Assembly: GCA_044374295.1 (NCBI GenBank)
Contig: JBILOU010000032.1
Coordinates: 1 to 22,458, forward strand
Length of the DNA: 22,458 bases
From: CAIZGX01 sp044374295
GTDB lineage: Bacteria > Bacteroidota > Bacteroidia > Flavobacteriales_D > Sanyastnellaceae
Direction: 5' to 3'
The notes beneath the pieces were generated by a model that was not told the origin of the DNA, did not search any database, and saw only the letters and a list, made by a program, of their open reading frames with translations. How positions within the stretch are numbered: position 1 is the first letter of the stretch; every line of letters begins with the position of its first letter. Both the position numbers and the translations under genes were made by a program. Shown in pieces: positions 7,893 through 15,924 of the stretch.

Positions 7893-7900
7893 TACGTTTG
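7893..7900 (+). promoter_or_regulatory. -7 element of the peroxiredoxin promoter
   Basis: TACGTTTG matches the Bacteroidota -7 consensus TAnnTTTG exactly, 27 nt before the ATG at 7928. A -33 TTG is missing at the right distance; the palindrome at 7860-7872 takes its place. Confidence 0.5.
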
Positions 7901-7927
7901 TGTAAGTAATAATAAAAAATTATAATC

Positions 7928-8575
7928 ATGGAAGAAAAAACTACACAAATGTTACGAATCGGAGATTACGCTCCTGATTTTGAAGCAGTAACAACTAAAG
8001 GGAAAATAAGAATGTCGGAGTTTGCAACTGACAAATGGATTGTTTTGTTTTCACATCCAGCTGATTTCACACCTGTATGTACAACAGAAATGAGCGGATT
8101 CGCATTAAACAAATCCGTTTTTGACAATTTGAACACCGAGTTATTAGGATTAAGTATTGATAGTATTCACTCACATTTAGCTTGGGTTAATAATGTTCGC
8201 GAAAAAACGAATGTTTATTTTGATTTTCCAATCATTGCAGACATTGACATGAAAGTAAGTAAACTATACGGAATGTTGCAACCAAATGAAAGCGAAACTG
8301 CAGCAGTAAGAGCGGTTTACTTCATTGATCCAAAGAAAAAAATACGTTTAATTATGTATTATCCGTTAAATGTTGGAAGAAACATGGATGAAATCATACG
8401 TGTGTTAGAAGCATTACAAACATCTGATGAATACAGAGTCGCAATGCCTTTGAAATGGAGAAAAGGCGATAAAGTCATCGTGCCTCCACCAAAAACTTTG
8501 GATGAAATGAACGAACGTTTAGCAGATAAAAACATTGATTTAGTTGACTTCTATCTCGCTACAAAAAGTATCTAA
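7928..8575 (+). CDS. Peroxiredoxin, single-cysteine (Prx6-like) type
   Basis: This 215-residue cytoplasmic enzyme should reduce hydrogen peroxide and organic peroxides. The active-site motif is HPADFTPVCTTE: Pro44, Thr48 and the peroxidatic Cys51, with the partner arginine probably Arg128 (AAVRAVYF). The C-terminal arm (MPLKWRKGDKVIVPPPKT, about 173-190) is that of the Prx6/archaeal-type subfamily. Cys51 is the only cysteine. The C-terminus (DLVDFYLATKSI) lacks the resolving cysteines that many prokaryotic relatives carry there, so it must be regenerated by an outside thiol. It is transcribed alone, with its own -7 element, an upstream palindrome and a hairpin terminator, which suggests stress-regulated expression. 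Codon use seems more AT-rich than in glmS next door, so recent acquisition is possible but was not measured. Confidence 0.93.
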   Translation: MEEKTTQMLRIGDYAPDFEAVTTKGKIRMSEFATDKWIVLFSHPADFTPVCTTEMSGFALNKSVFDNLNTELLGLSIDSIHSHLAWVNNVREKTNVYFDFPIIADIDMKVSKLYGMLQPNESETAAVRAVYFIDPKKKIRLIMYYPLNVGRNMDEIIRVLEALQTSDEYRVAMPLKWRKGDKVIVPPPKTLDEMNERLADKNIDLVDFYLATKSI

Positions 8576-8593
8576 ACCCCTTGAAATAAATTG

Positions 8594-8627
8594 AAAAACC
8601 GATGCGCTTAACGTGTCGGTTTTTTTT
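8594..8627 (+). terminator. Intrinsic terminator after the peroxiredoxin gene
   Basis: AAAAACCGA (8594-8602) pairs perfectly with TCGGTTTTT (8616-8624) around a 13-nt loop, followed by more T residues up to 8627. Confidence 0.85.
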
Positions 8628-8830
8628 GGAAAAATTTTTCTTCGGTAAAGATGGTATCGAACAGGAGCTGTTGGTACTCTGAATATGGTGGATGCCACAG
8701 GGAGGTGGAATAATAATCGACCGACAAGGTAAAGAAAAATTTCCTGCCTTCGTATGAGTGATCATTGGAGAACATTCCACTACGGTGCAGTAACATCTAA
8801 CTACTCCCTTAAGAGTATTTTCAGGGGTCT
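8628..8830. other. Gene-free stretch with a possible gene remnant on the reverse strand
   Basis: No convincing gene lies between the peroxiredoxin terminator and the next promoter. On the reverse strand 8796-8608 is open for 62 codons. It reads plausibly protein-like in the middle (DYYSTSLWHPPYSEYQQLL) but then runs into the terminator stem, and a stop codon directly precedes its ATG. On the forward strand a short run (GGGIIIDRQGKEKFPAFV) faintly resembles a WG-type beta repeat, but it is interrupted by stops. Either could be the remains of a lost gene; chance is also possible. Confidence 0.2.
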
Positions 8831-8831
8831 T

Positions 8832-8863
8832 TTTGTTGACGGAAAAAGAGAAATCTATATTCG
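8832..8863 (+). promoter_or_regulatory. Candidate promoter for the small secreted protein (and the caspase genes)
   Basis: TTTG (8832-8835), or the overlapping TTG at 8836-8838, is followed after 20 or 17 nt by TATATTCG (8856-8863). That matches 7 of 8 bases of the TAnnTTTG consensus. It lies 20 nt before the ATG at 8884. Confidence 0.45.
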
Positions 8864-8883
8864 TTCAAACTAAATAAAACACC

Positions 8884-9267
8884 ATGAAAAAACTTCTTTC
8901 TCTTTGTCTTGTGGCTGCAGCAATATTGCTCTCTGCAAGTGCATTTAGCCAATCAACGAATGTCAGTGGACGTAAGTTCAACGCCAACGGCGTAGGCGCT
9001 AGACTTAACTTGCCAACAGCTGATGTTGTTGCTCCAAAACCAGACCCGAAAAGAGGTACTTGCTGCTTGAATTTCGACAACTGGACGGGTTACACCCTTT
9101 ATGTTTGGGTAGATAATGAATACCGCGGAACTATTTCTCCTTGGAGTGAAGGTGGTGTGTGTGTTTATTCAGGATGGACAAACTACTATGTACGCACAGC
9201 AGGATCTACCTACGAATGGTCAGGGTCAGGAGAATGCACGGGAGATTTCAATCTTACAATCGACTAA
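8884..9267 (+). CDS. Small secreted four-cysteine protein of unknown function
   Basis: The 127-residue protein has a clear signal peptide (MKKLLSLCLVAAAILLSASA, cleavage near FSQ at 21-23). A low-complexity linker rich in basic residues and proline (about 24-58) ends in DPKRGTCC. It is followed by a compact beta domain with NWTGYTLYVWVDNEYRGTI (66-84), SPWSEGGVC and YYVRTAGSTYEWSGSG. Mature cysteines are Cys60, Cys61, Cys93 and Cys118, enough for two disulfides in the periplasm or outside the cell. Small Bacteroidota domains with an 'N-x-T-G-x-x-x-x-V-x-V-D-x-x-Y-R-G-T' core look similar, but I know of no assigned function. A hairpin separates it from the two caspase genes 74 nt downstream on the same strand. 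It may be made in excess over them and be their substrate, regulator or partner; this is inference from context only. Confidence 0.8.
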   Translation: MKKLLSLCLVAAAILLSASAFSQSTNVSGRKFNANGVGARLNLPTADVVAPKPDPKRGTCCLNFDNWTGYTLYVWVDNEYRGTISPWSEGGVCVYSGWTNYYVRTAGSTYEWSGSGECTGDFNLTID

Positions 9268-9287
9268 ACTCTTTTTGAAAAAACTAC

Positions 9288-9323
9288 AAGGCTGATGAGA
9301 CTTATGTCTTTATCAGCCTTTTT
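9288..9323 (+). terminator. Hairpin terminator or attenuator between the small secreted protein and the caspase genes
   Basis: AAGGCTGAT (9288-9296) pairs perfectly with ATCAGCCTT (9312-9320). An inner AGAC/GTCT stem continues the hairpin, and T residues follow to 9323. The caspase genes start 18 nt later with no clear promoter of their own, so partial read-through is likely if the three genes are expressed together. Confidence 0.8.
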
Positions 9324-9341
9324 CATTTCTAACTATTCCAC

Positions 9342-11327
9342 ATGAAAAACGTTCTAACCTTTTGTTTTCTTTTCATCTCGCTTCTTTCGATAAACGGACA
9401 GCAACAGACGCGTGCTTTGCTTATTGCCGCTCATGGTTATAGCGCAGAAAGCAAATGGAACGAACTCGGAGAGTCTACTCTTACCGACATGCAATTGGTT
9501 CGCAACGCCCTTCTCGAGCGAGGAGTGCCCAATGAGAATATTTACATTTTAGATTCTGGGGCAACCAAACAGGCCATAGTACACGCCGTTGAGAACATAC
9601 TTATTCCGAGTCTTAAAAAAGGTGATGTGGTTATGTTCCATTTTTCCGGTCACGGGTATCAAATTCCAGATAACAACAAAGATGAATTAGATGGATTAGA
9701 TGAAGCGCTTGTGCCTATTAATGCGAAAAACGACGGGGGAAGAAGAAAGGATTACACCTATTACGCGAATTACTTGAGAGACGATGAACTGAATAAACTT
9801 CTAGAAAATATTAGATTGGCATTAGGCCCTAATGGAGACTTGTTTGTTACTATCGACGCATGTCACTCCGGAACATCTACTCGCGGAATAGGCCCTTCTC
9901 GAGGAGCTGTTAGACTTGATCTTGACACATACCAAAACGCTGACACCGAAGAAACTTGGGAGCCACTTTCAGAGCAAAAAGACCTTTCAAATATGGTTGC
10001 TTTTTTTGCGTCTAGCCAAAGTCAATTAAACTCGGAATACCAAGAAGGGGACTTAAGTTGTGGTTCACTTTCGTTCGCTTTAAGCAAGGCCATTTCCTCA
10101 TCGACTACAACTACGTCCTATCAAGCCCTTTTCGAAAAAGTTCGGAATACCATGATTGGAATTGTCCCTGCTCAAACACCAAGCGCAGAGGGAACATTGA
10201 ACACAACTATTTTCGGAGGAAATCTACTTCCGGCTGCTCAATTCTTACGAGTAAAAGAGGTTTTAGAAAACAATACAATTGTAATTTCTGGCGGACTACT
10301 CGCATCTATAAACACCGGTTCAGTGATTGGTTTTTTCGAGCCAGACACACGCGAGTTTTCAATTGAAAAAGCTCTTTTCACTGGCAAGGTAACAGCGAGT
10401 TCCACCACCGAATGTGAGGTAACCGCTGTGAACATTCCAACTTCTTTCGAGAAGACGAGCCTTTTGTGGGCGCAGGTTCTCGAAAGAAATTTTGGTAATG
10501 TCGCTGTGTCTATTGAATTAAAAAATTTCAATAAAGAAATTACCAAACAGTTGGAAAATGAGTTTAAAAACGTGCCGTTTATTTCATTCAGCAAAGGAAA
10601 AAAAACAGATCTTTTCATTGAGCTCGACAAATCATCTGTGGGCGATCCCAACCCAATTAAATTAAGTGCGCTCGGAGATGTAGAGTTCGCTCTTTCCTCT
10701 TTTGAAATTTCAGAAGAAGAGCTTACACAAGTTCAAATCAATTGGCTCATACAAAAAATTTCCGATTACGCACAGGGGAAATTTCTTCGGAATTTATCCA
10801 TTGACAACGCCGAATATTCGGCAACAATCTACTTAACTGAGGTTAATAGAATAGAGGGGACAAGCGGACGTTCAGCGAAAGACTACAGTGAGGTTGGAAG
10901 AATAACTTCAAACAAAATTAAAGTTGGAAAATTTCTGAGAGTAGATATTCAGAATAACAGTAACAGAGTGCTCTATTATTCCATCTTAGATATCGATGCC
11001 TCCGGAAAAATTTCAATCGTCTGCCCAAAATCTGGTCGTCTTGCTGAAGAATATAAAATAGTTGGAAACGCGCTTTCAACGAACAGTGGTCTTATTGTTA
11101 AGATGAGTCCTCCGTTGGGACAAGGAGTGTTGAAACTGGTTGTTACTAAACAGCCTCTAAACCTCAGTGGATTGGTAACATCACGAGGGGAAGCAGCCAA
11201 TGCGGCAAGTAGTTTCGACATGTTCTTTCAAAGTACAATTAAAGGGAAATCACGCGGAATGGATACACTTCCAATTGAATTAGAAGAAATAGGAATTTAT
11301 GATTTTGTGTATGAAATTGTTAAGTAG
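9342..11327 (+). CDS. Secreted caspase-family (peptidase C14, metacaspase-like) protein with DUF4384-like C-terminus
   Basis: The 661-residue protein begins with a signal peptide (MKNVLTFCFLFISLLSING, then QQ), so it acts outside the cytoplasm. Residues about 22-290 form the caspase fold. The catalytic His104 lies in HFSGHGYQIPD, and the acidic loop NKDELDGLDEALVP follows. The catalytic Cys174 lies in VTIDACHSGTSTRG. Asp172, two residues before the cysteine, is where metacaspases place the S1-pocket acid, which predicts cleavage after Arg or Lys. The middle (about 300-510) is unassigned. Residues about 520-615 (VLYYSILDIDASGKISIVCP, then a PPLGQGVLKLVVTKQP stretch) resemble DUF4384, a domain often joined to bacterial caspases. 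Its last 17 nt overlap the next gene, also a caspase, so translation is probably coupled. Both catalytic residues are intact, so it should be active; the target is unknown. Confidence 0.9.
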   Translation: MKNVLTFCFLFISLLSINGQQQTRALLIAAHGYSAESKWNELGESTLTDMQLVRNALLERGVPNENIYILDSGATKQAIVHAVENILIPSLKKGDVVMFHFSGHGYQIPDNNKDELDGLDEALVPINAKNDGGRRKDYTYYANYLRDDELNKLLENIRLALGPNGDLFVTIDACHSGTSTRGIGPSRGAVRLDLDTYQNADTEETWEPLSEQKDLSNMVAFFASSQSQLNSEYQEGDLSCGSLSFALSKAISSSTTTTSYQALFEKVRNTMIGIVPAQTPSAEGTLNTTIFGGNLLPAAQFLRVKEVLENNTIVISGGLLASINTGSVIGFFEPDTREFSIEKALFTGKVTASSTTECEVTAVNIPTSFEKTSLLWAQVLERNFGNVAVSIELKNFNKEITKQLENEFKNVPFISFSKGKKTDLFIELDKSSVGDPNPIKLSALGDVEFALSSFEISEEELTQVQINWLIQKISDYAQGKFLRNLSIDNAEYSATIYLTEVNRIEGTSGRSAKDYSEVGRITSNKIKVGKFLRVDIQNNSNRVLYYSILDIDASGKISIVCPKSGRLAEEYKIVGNALSTNSGLIVKMSPPLGQGVLKLVVTKQPLNLSGLVTSRGEAANAASSFDMFFQSTIKGKSRGMDTLPIELEEIGIYDFVYEIVK

Positions 11328-14300
11328 ACTCACTTTTATAGCTCTAGTTTTTTCTGTTTTATTGCCTCAGGTTTCTAGCGCTCAATTCAAAACAAAAACT
11401 CCCATTTACATGGGGGCTATTAGCTCCGATAAATCGAAAATAGCACTTGCGGACAGTGAAAATATTTCTATTTTAAAAACTCAAAATCTAGAAATAATTA
11501 CAACGATCCCTTGTAATCATTTAACTAGGGGACTTGTTGCTGAAATCTTCTTCGCTGAAAACAACGACAGCATACTTTGCTTCAGAGCGTGCAAATTCAA
11601 TGGCGAGCTCGAGTGTAATTTGGATCTAACTTATTTATCAGACAGCCTTTATTTCTATAACTTCCTTAACAACACAACGAAAACTTATCCGGGTTATGCC
11701 CGCGTAGCATTTGGAAAATCACCTGACACTTTTTGTGCAATAGTTAATTCGGCACACCCGTTTACGTTCAACAACCAAGAACTGTGGTGGACAGACAGCG
11801 CAATTATGTTTACCAATGATCAGGAAAATGTTGTGTTAAACACGCCGGTTTTCAATTGTGCCATAAGCTCAGATGGGGAAAAGCTTGCTATTCTCACACG
11901 GTCAAATGACTCTGAAAAACCAAATGAACTTCAGGTATTAAATATAAAATCGCTTGAAGTTCTTTTCAAAACGGTGTTGCCTGAGCAGTACTATTTCAAC
12001 ATACAATTCTCACAAGAAAACAACGCTGTTTATCTCGAGTCTTGTCGCCTATTCCGAAGTGGTATTTATTCCAATTATATAAATGTCTTAGGAAACGTAA
12101 AAGATACCATAATAGCTATCAACCAGGAGTACCGGCCTCAGAACGAGACAATACTATCGAAACAAGAGTTTGGCGTCCGTCTTTTACCCGCAGGAAATGA
12201 ATTCAAGATTTTTGACTTAAAAACAGAAAAAGACATTCACATTTTCCACGCAAACACATGTAACCTTTTCAACATTCGTAACGCATTTTTAATTAATGAA
12301 AATGAAATAATTGTATTCGGAAGTTACTCTGATTATTCGGGTCCTGTGGTCACTGGCGCTGCGAATAAAATGAAACTAACAGACGTCTCGGCATATACAA
12401 AAGTTGACGAAAAAACCGGAAACTATCGCTTGTTCAACCCAAATGAAATTAGAATACTTCCAAACACTTCTGCGATAAATAACAAATCGGAAAAGAAAAT
12501 TGTTGTTGGAGAAAATAGAAAGTTTGTCTATGCTATTCAAGGGAGATACGTGGAAATGTGGGGAATTGAAGACCCGTCTATTCTACGGAAATTTTCTTTT
12601 GAAAATGATGTCGATGTATTGGCCGATAAGTTGGATTCGACATTACTTGTTCTTGAAAAACATAAAGATTTAAACGAAACAAACATTCGAATACACTTGG
12701 TGAATTTGAATTCCGGGGTTGTAAACTTCCAGATACTTTCCCAAGAAAAAGCTGAAGAATTTGTTCGCGAAAACGCGTTTTCGCAAATCACCGATATTGA
12801 CAGAGCGGCTCTTTTATCTTCCGTTCAAAAAACTTGGCCGTGGGATAACGATATTGAATATCCGCTCTTCGAAACATCTATTTCTACCGACAACGAAGAG
12901 TTTGTTCTTTTAGATAAACAGTTGTTAAATCTCAAAACACTCGAGCGAATTCAAGTTCAAAATTTCAGTAATCACACGCTGTTAAATCACGAATACGTTG
13001 GAATGGCCGCGGAATTATACACCCAAAATTATTGGAGTTTAGAAGATGAGAGCAGTAAAACGAAAAACACTTTTTTTCTTATTAAGGAGATGCGTCCGGA
13101 TGGAAAAACACTTGCTGTAAGTCCGAGATTTAAATTGCGGTTTGACCGACCCTATTACAAGAGTGAAATTAGTTGTTCTTCCACCAGTAGATTTATATGT
13201 GCCTATGTGAATGAGTTTTTTAAAGACACGCAGCGTGATATCTACCTTTTCGATATTCAAAAAAATACGGTTCATGAATTCCTGAATATGGGTTTGAGTT
13301 GGATAGAATTCAATGAGAGTGATTCTCTTTTTCAAATTGTAACTACTGAAATAACCGACCAAGGGGAAAGAAAATACTTCTTCGAATTATATGACGCCAA
13401 CACTTTCAAAAAAATCAAAAGTTCCAACATATCTTTCATTGTTAAACAATTTGACAACACCGAAATCTCTAAGTTAAACGCACCTGAATATTCACTAGAC
13501 GCCAAATACATATACTCGGAGTCGACAAAAAAATATTTTGGGTTCTTTCCTTCGGGGAAGATGTTTGTTTGGAATGTTGGTGAATACTCTCCTTTTGAAA
13601 CCGTTTCGTTAGGCGCTGGAAAAGCTGTTCATTGCTCTTTTGTGGGTGAAAATATCTTTGTGGTGTTGAACAGCAGAGAAGCTTTTTTCATTGATCCAAT
13701 TACAAACAAAGTTGTTTGCACCATTCTCTTTCTTCCGAATGAAGAAACAACAGATGTTCTTTGGTTCTTGCCAGACGGTTCGTTCTACGCTCCAAAAAAC
13801 ACCATTCCAAAATTTCATATGGTGAAAGAGAAAAACGCCTTTCCCTTGCTAAATTATGAAGCGTTACTCAATCGCCCCGATCGCGTTTTAGCCACTATCG
13901 GACTCGCAGATGTTGAAACCGTTGAAGCCTTCGAAATGGCCTATGAAAAACGAAATAAGAAATTCAACATTCAAAGCCTTGACTTCAACACAAACATTCC
14001 CAAGCTTAGTTGGAAATCTAAAATGCCCTCTACGCAAAATGACAGTCTTGTCTCGTTTTCAATCGAGATAGATTATTCTTTGCAGGAGCCACTAACTGCG
14101 CATGTATTAATCAACGGAGTTCCTGTTTATGGAATGAACGGTCTTCCAATCGAGGGAAACAAAAGAGAGTTCACCTGCGCAGCGACATTAGAAAATGGCA
14201 GCAATGAAATTCTTGTTTATGCGCAAACTCAAAACGGAATTAACAGTTTCCCTCTTTCAAAAGAAGTTATTTCCACCTACAACTTTCAAAGGAGGGTGTT

Positions 14301-15090
14301 TTTTGCGGGAATTGGGGTTTCGGAATATATCGACACTACAAAGAACTTAACGTTCGCTCACAGCGATGTATTGAAGCTGAGCGAGGCGTTTCTTTCGGCC
14401 TACGACAACGATTGTCGGCAACTTGTGCTGACGAATGAAGAGGCAACAAGAGAAAATATACTTGAGGTTAAACAATTTCTTGAAAAAACAAATGTCAACG
14501 ACATTGTGGTTTTGGCGTTTGCTGGACATGGGACTATTGGAGCAAACAAAAGTTTCTACTTCTGTTCTCATGATATTGATTTTAAAAATCCTGAAAACAC
14601 AGGCGTGTCGTACGCCGAAATTGAAAGCCTTCTCGACAACATTCCTGCGCGCAAAAAACTTTTACTTCTAGACGCATGTCACAGTGGTGAAATTGACTCT
14701 TCGTTCACACCTGTTTTCGTTTCAGATTCAATGGTGAAAAAAGACAAGCGCGGTATTGATGTTGTTGTAACTGATGAACCAACGAGTCAGAAGCAAATTA
14801 ACTTTCTTGTCGAATCACTCTTTTCAAATCTAAACAATGGCACGGGGGCTTATGTTATTTCGGCTTCAGCCGGAACAGAGTATGCTTATGAAACAGCACA
14901 AACCGGCGGGGTGTTCACCTATTCCTTTCTTGAATCTTTCAAGTCTCATTTTTATTCTTACAATTCAGATGCTTCGATTTCCATCTTACAGCAAGAAACC
15001 TATCAGAAAGTTACCGAATTAACCAAGGGAGCTCAACGCCCTACAACACGGGCCGAGAACACTAGAAGTTCCTGGAAATTCGAGCAATAA
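11311..15090 (+). CDS. Large secreted protein: propeller-like N-terminus and C-terminal caspase (C14) domain
   Basis: An ATG at 11299 is possible, but the ATG at 11311 gives a standard signal peptide (MKLLSRLTFIALVFSVLLPQ, ending VSSAQ) and a 1259-residue protein. Residues about 30-850 look like diverged WD40/propeller blades, with repeated strands such as MGAISSDKSKIALAD, NCAISSDGEKLAILT and GRYVEMWGIEDPSIL. A NRPDRVLATIGLAD motif of the kind seen in WD40-caspase proteins follows, then an Ig-like stretch (about 905-990). The caspase domain spans about 995-1259. The catalytic His1073 lies in AFAGHGTIG and the Cys1123 in LLLLDACHSGEID, with Asp1121 in the S1-pocket position. It overlaps the upstream caspase gene by 17 nt. 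A perfect hairpin follows it directly. The propeller probably recognises a partner or target. The two proteins have separate exports and both have complete catalytic dyads. Confidence 0.88.
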   Translation: MKLLSRLTFIALVFSVLLPQVSSAQFKTKTPIYMGAISSDKSKIALADSENISILKTQNLEIITTIPCNHLTRGLVAEIFFAENNDSILCFRACKFNGELECNLDLTYLSDSLYFYNFLNNTTKTYPGYARVAFGKSPDTFCAIVNSAHPFTFNNQELWWTDSAIMFTNDQENVVLNTPVFNCAISSDGEKLAILTRSNDSEKPNELQVLNIKSLEVLFKTVLPEQYYFNIQFSQENNAVYLESCRLFRSGIYSNYINVLGNVKDTIIAINQEYRPQNETILSKQEFGVRLLPAGNEFKIFDLKTEKDIHIFHANTCNLFNIRNAFLINENEIIVFGSYSDYSGPVVTGAANKMKLTDVSAYTKVDEKTGNYRLFNPNEIRILPNTSAINNKSEKKIVVGENRKFVYAIQGRYVEMWGIEDPSILRKFSFENDVDVLADKLDSTLLVLEKHKDLNETNIRIHLVNLNSGVVNFQILSQEKAEEFVRENAFSQITDIDRAALLSSVQKTWPWDNDIEYPLFETSISTDNEEFVLLDKQLLNLKTLERIQVQNFSNHTLLNHEYVGMAAELYTQNYWSLEDESSKTKNTFFLIKEMRPDGKTLAVSPRFKLRFDRPYYKSEISCSSTSRFICAYVNEFFKDTQRDIYLFDIQKNTVHEFLNMGLSWIEFNESDSLFQIVTTEITDQGERKYFFELYDANTFKKIKSSNISFIVKQFDNTEISKLNAPEYSLDAKYIYSESTKKYFGFFPSGKMFVWNVGEYSPFETVSLGAGKAVHCSFVGENIFVVLNSREAFFIDPITNKVVCTILFLPNEETTDVLWFLPDGSFYAPKNTIPKFHMVKEKNAFPLLNYEALLNRPDRVLATIGLADVETVEAFEMAYEKRNKKFNIQSLDFNTNIPKLSWKSKMPSTQNDSLVSFSIEIDYSLQEPLTAHVLINGVPVYGMNGLPIEGNKREFTCAATLENGSNEILVYAQTQNGINSFPLSKEVISTYNFQRRVFFAGIGVSEYIDTTKNLTFAHSDVLKLSEAFLSAYDNDCRQLVLTNEEATRENILEVKQFLEKTNVNDIVVLAFAGHGTIGANKSFYFCSHDIDFKNPENTGVSYAEIESLLDNIPARKKLLLLDACHSGEIDSSFTPVFVSDSMVKKDKRGIDVVVTDEPTSQKQINFLVESLFSNLNNGTGAYVISASAGTEYAYETAQTGGVFTYSFLESFKSHFYSYNSDASISILQQETYQKVTELTKGAQRPTTRAENTRSSWKFEQ

Positions 15091-15116
15091 AAAAGGGTCT
15101 CTTGCGAGACCCTTTT
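15091..15116. terminator. Bidirectional intrinsic terminator between convergent genes
   Basis: AAAAGGGTCTC (15091-15101) pairs perfectly, over 11 bp, with GAGACCCTTTT (15106-15116) around a TTGC loop. It begins directly after the caspase stop codon and also serves the beta-barrel gene coming from the right. Confidence 0.9.
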
Positions 15117-15135
15117 CATAATTCTTAAACTTCAA

Positions 15136-15873
15136 TTAGAAGTGGAAGTGAACCAATACAGCCGCTGGAGCAACTCCGAACGCGTTGTTATCAGTATCAA
15201 TTCCAAATGAACTTCCACCTGCAGTAGTCGTTGTTGTGTTTCCAGAAGCGCTGTAGTTCGTTGTTGAAGCGTCTCCTGTTGAACTAAGATTTAATCCCCA
15301 TCCGAATTCACCACCGATAGAGATTTTAGGTAGTACGAAGTATTCAACACCAACGAAAGCGCGAGCGCCAATTCCGAAAGTTGAACCTGCTTTTACTTCT
15401 AACGGCGCACCTTCAGCGTTATTCGCATACTCATACGTTGTTTTTGATCCACCAAGGCTTAAACCCGCCATTGCGCCATAATAACCTTGAAGACGTGTTG
15501 ATCCACGACGCATTTCAATACCACCGCCAATCGTGATGTTATTGTAGCTGTCTTTTGTAACATCTCCCTCTGTAGCTCCTGGTGTAGACTCAGATCCAAA
15601 TCCTAGACGCAACATTCCGCGGTAAGCCATTTTGTCCGTCATGAATTTCTTTCCAGTGATAGCCGCACCACCGTTTGTATATCCCATTCCGAAACCTGTG
15701 TTTGAACCACCGTTCAACATGTTACCGAAGTAAGACAACATTGAAGAAGCGTCTGCACCGATAGCGTAGTCGCCAGCTTCTGGTAAATAGTTCTCACCTT
15801 TTTTAGATGTTAACTGAGCATTCATTGTGCCCACTAGCGCTAAAGAAGCGCAAAACAAAAAGATTTTTTTCAT
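15136..15873 (-). CDS. Outer-membrane beta-barrel protein, uncharacterised
   Basis: The frame is open further upstream, but the ATG at 15871-15873 gives a normal signal peptide (MKKIFLFCASLALVGTMNA, then QLTSKKG) and places the start just after a strong promoter. The 245-residue protein has alternating amphipathic strands rich in Gly, Ser, Thr and aromatics (FGIGARAFVGVEYFV, ISIGGEFGWGLNLSS). It ends in VHFHF, a C-terminal aromatic residue typical of proteins inserted by BAM. These are the marks of an outer-membrane barrel of about 8-10 strands of the kind common in Bacteroidota. The function cannot be read from the sequence. A low-complexity Ser/Thr/Gly loop (SGNTTTTTAGGSS) near residue 215 is probably surface-exposed. 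A perfect FNR-type palindrome overlaps its promoter, which suggests control by oxygen or redox state. Confidence 0.8.
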   Translation of the reverse strand: MKKIFLFCASLALVGTMNAQLTSKKGENYLPEAGDYAIGADASSMLSYFGNMLNGGSNTGFGMGYTNGGAAITGKKFMTDKMAYRGMLRLGFGSESTPGATEGDVTKDSYNNITIGGGIEMRRGSTRLQGYYGAMAGLSLGGSKTTYEYANNAEGAPLEVKAGSTFGIGARAFVGVEYFVLPKISIGGEFGWGLNLSSTGDASTTNYSASGNTTTTTAGGSSFGIDTDNNAFGVAPAAVLVHFHF

Positions 15874-15880
15874 AATAAAA

Positions 15881-15901
15881 AAGTTTGATTTCGTCAAACT
15901 T
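15881..15901. repeat. Inverted repeat AAGTTTG-N7-CAAACTT at the transcription start of the beta-barrel gene
   Basis: A perfect 7-bp inverted repeat spans the -7 element and the predicted start point. It could be an operator, or a 5' hairpin that protects the messenger. Confidence 0.4.
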
Positions 15902-15924
15902 ATGCGGAAGCCGAATTGATACAA
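15895..15924 (-). promoter_or_regulatory. Strong candidate promoter of the beta-barrel gene
   Basis: On the reverse strand TTG (15922-15924) is followed after 19 nt by TAAGTTTG (15895-15902). Both elements and the spacing match the Bacteroidota consensus exactly. The transcript should start near 15889, about 16 nt before the ATG. Confidence 0.7.

Noticed and set aside
10238..10651. 137-codon reverse-strand open frame inside the first caspase gene
   Set aside because: It lies wholly within a well-supported gene, has no recognisable domain and no promoter; it is a shadow frame.
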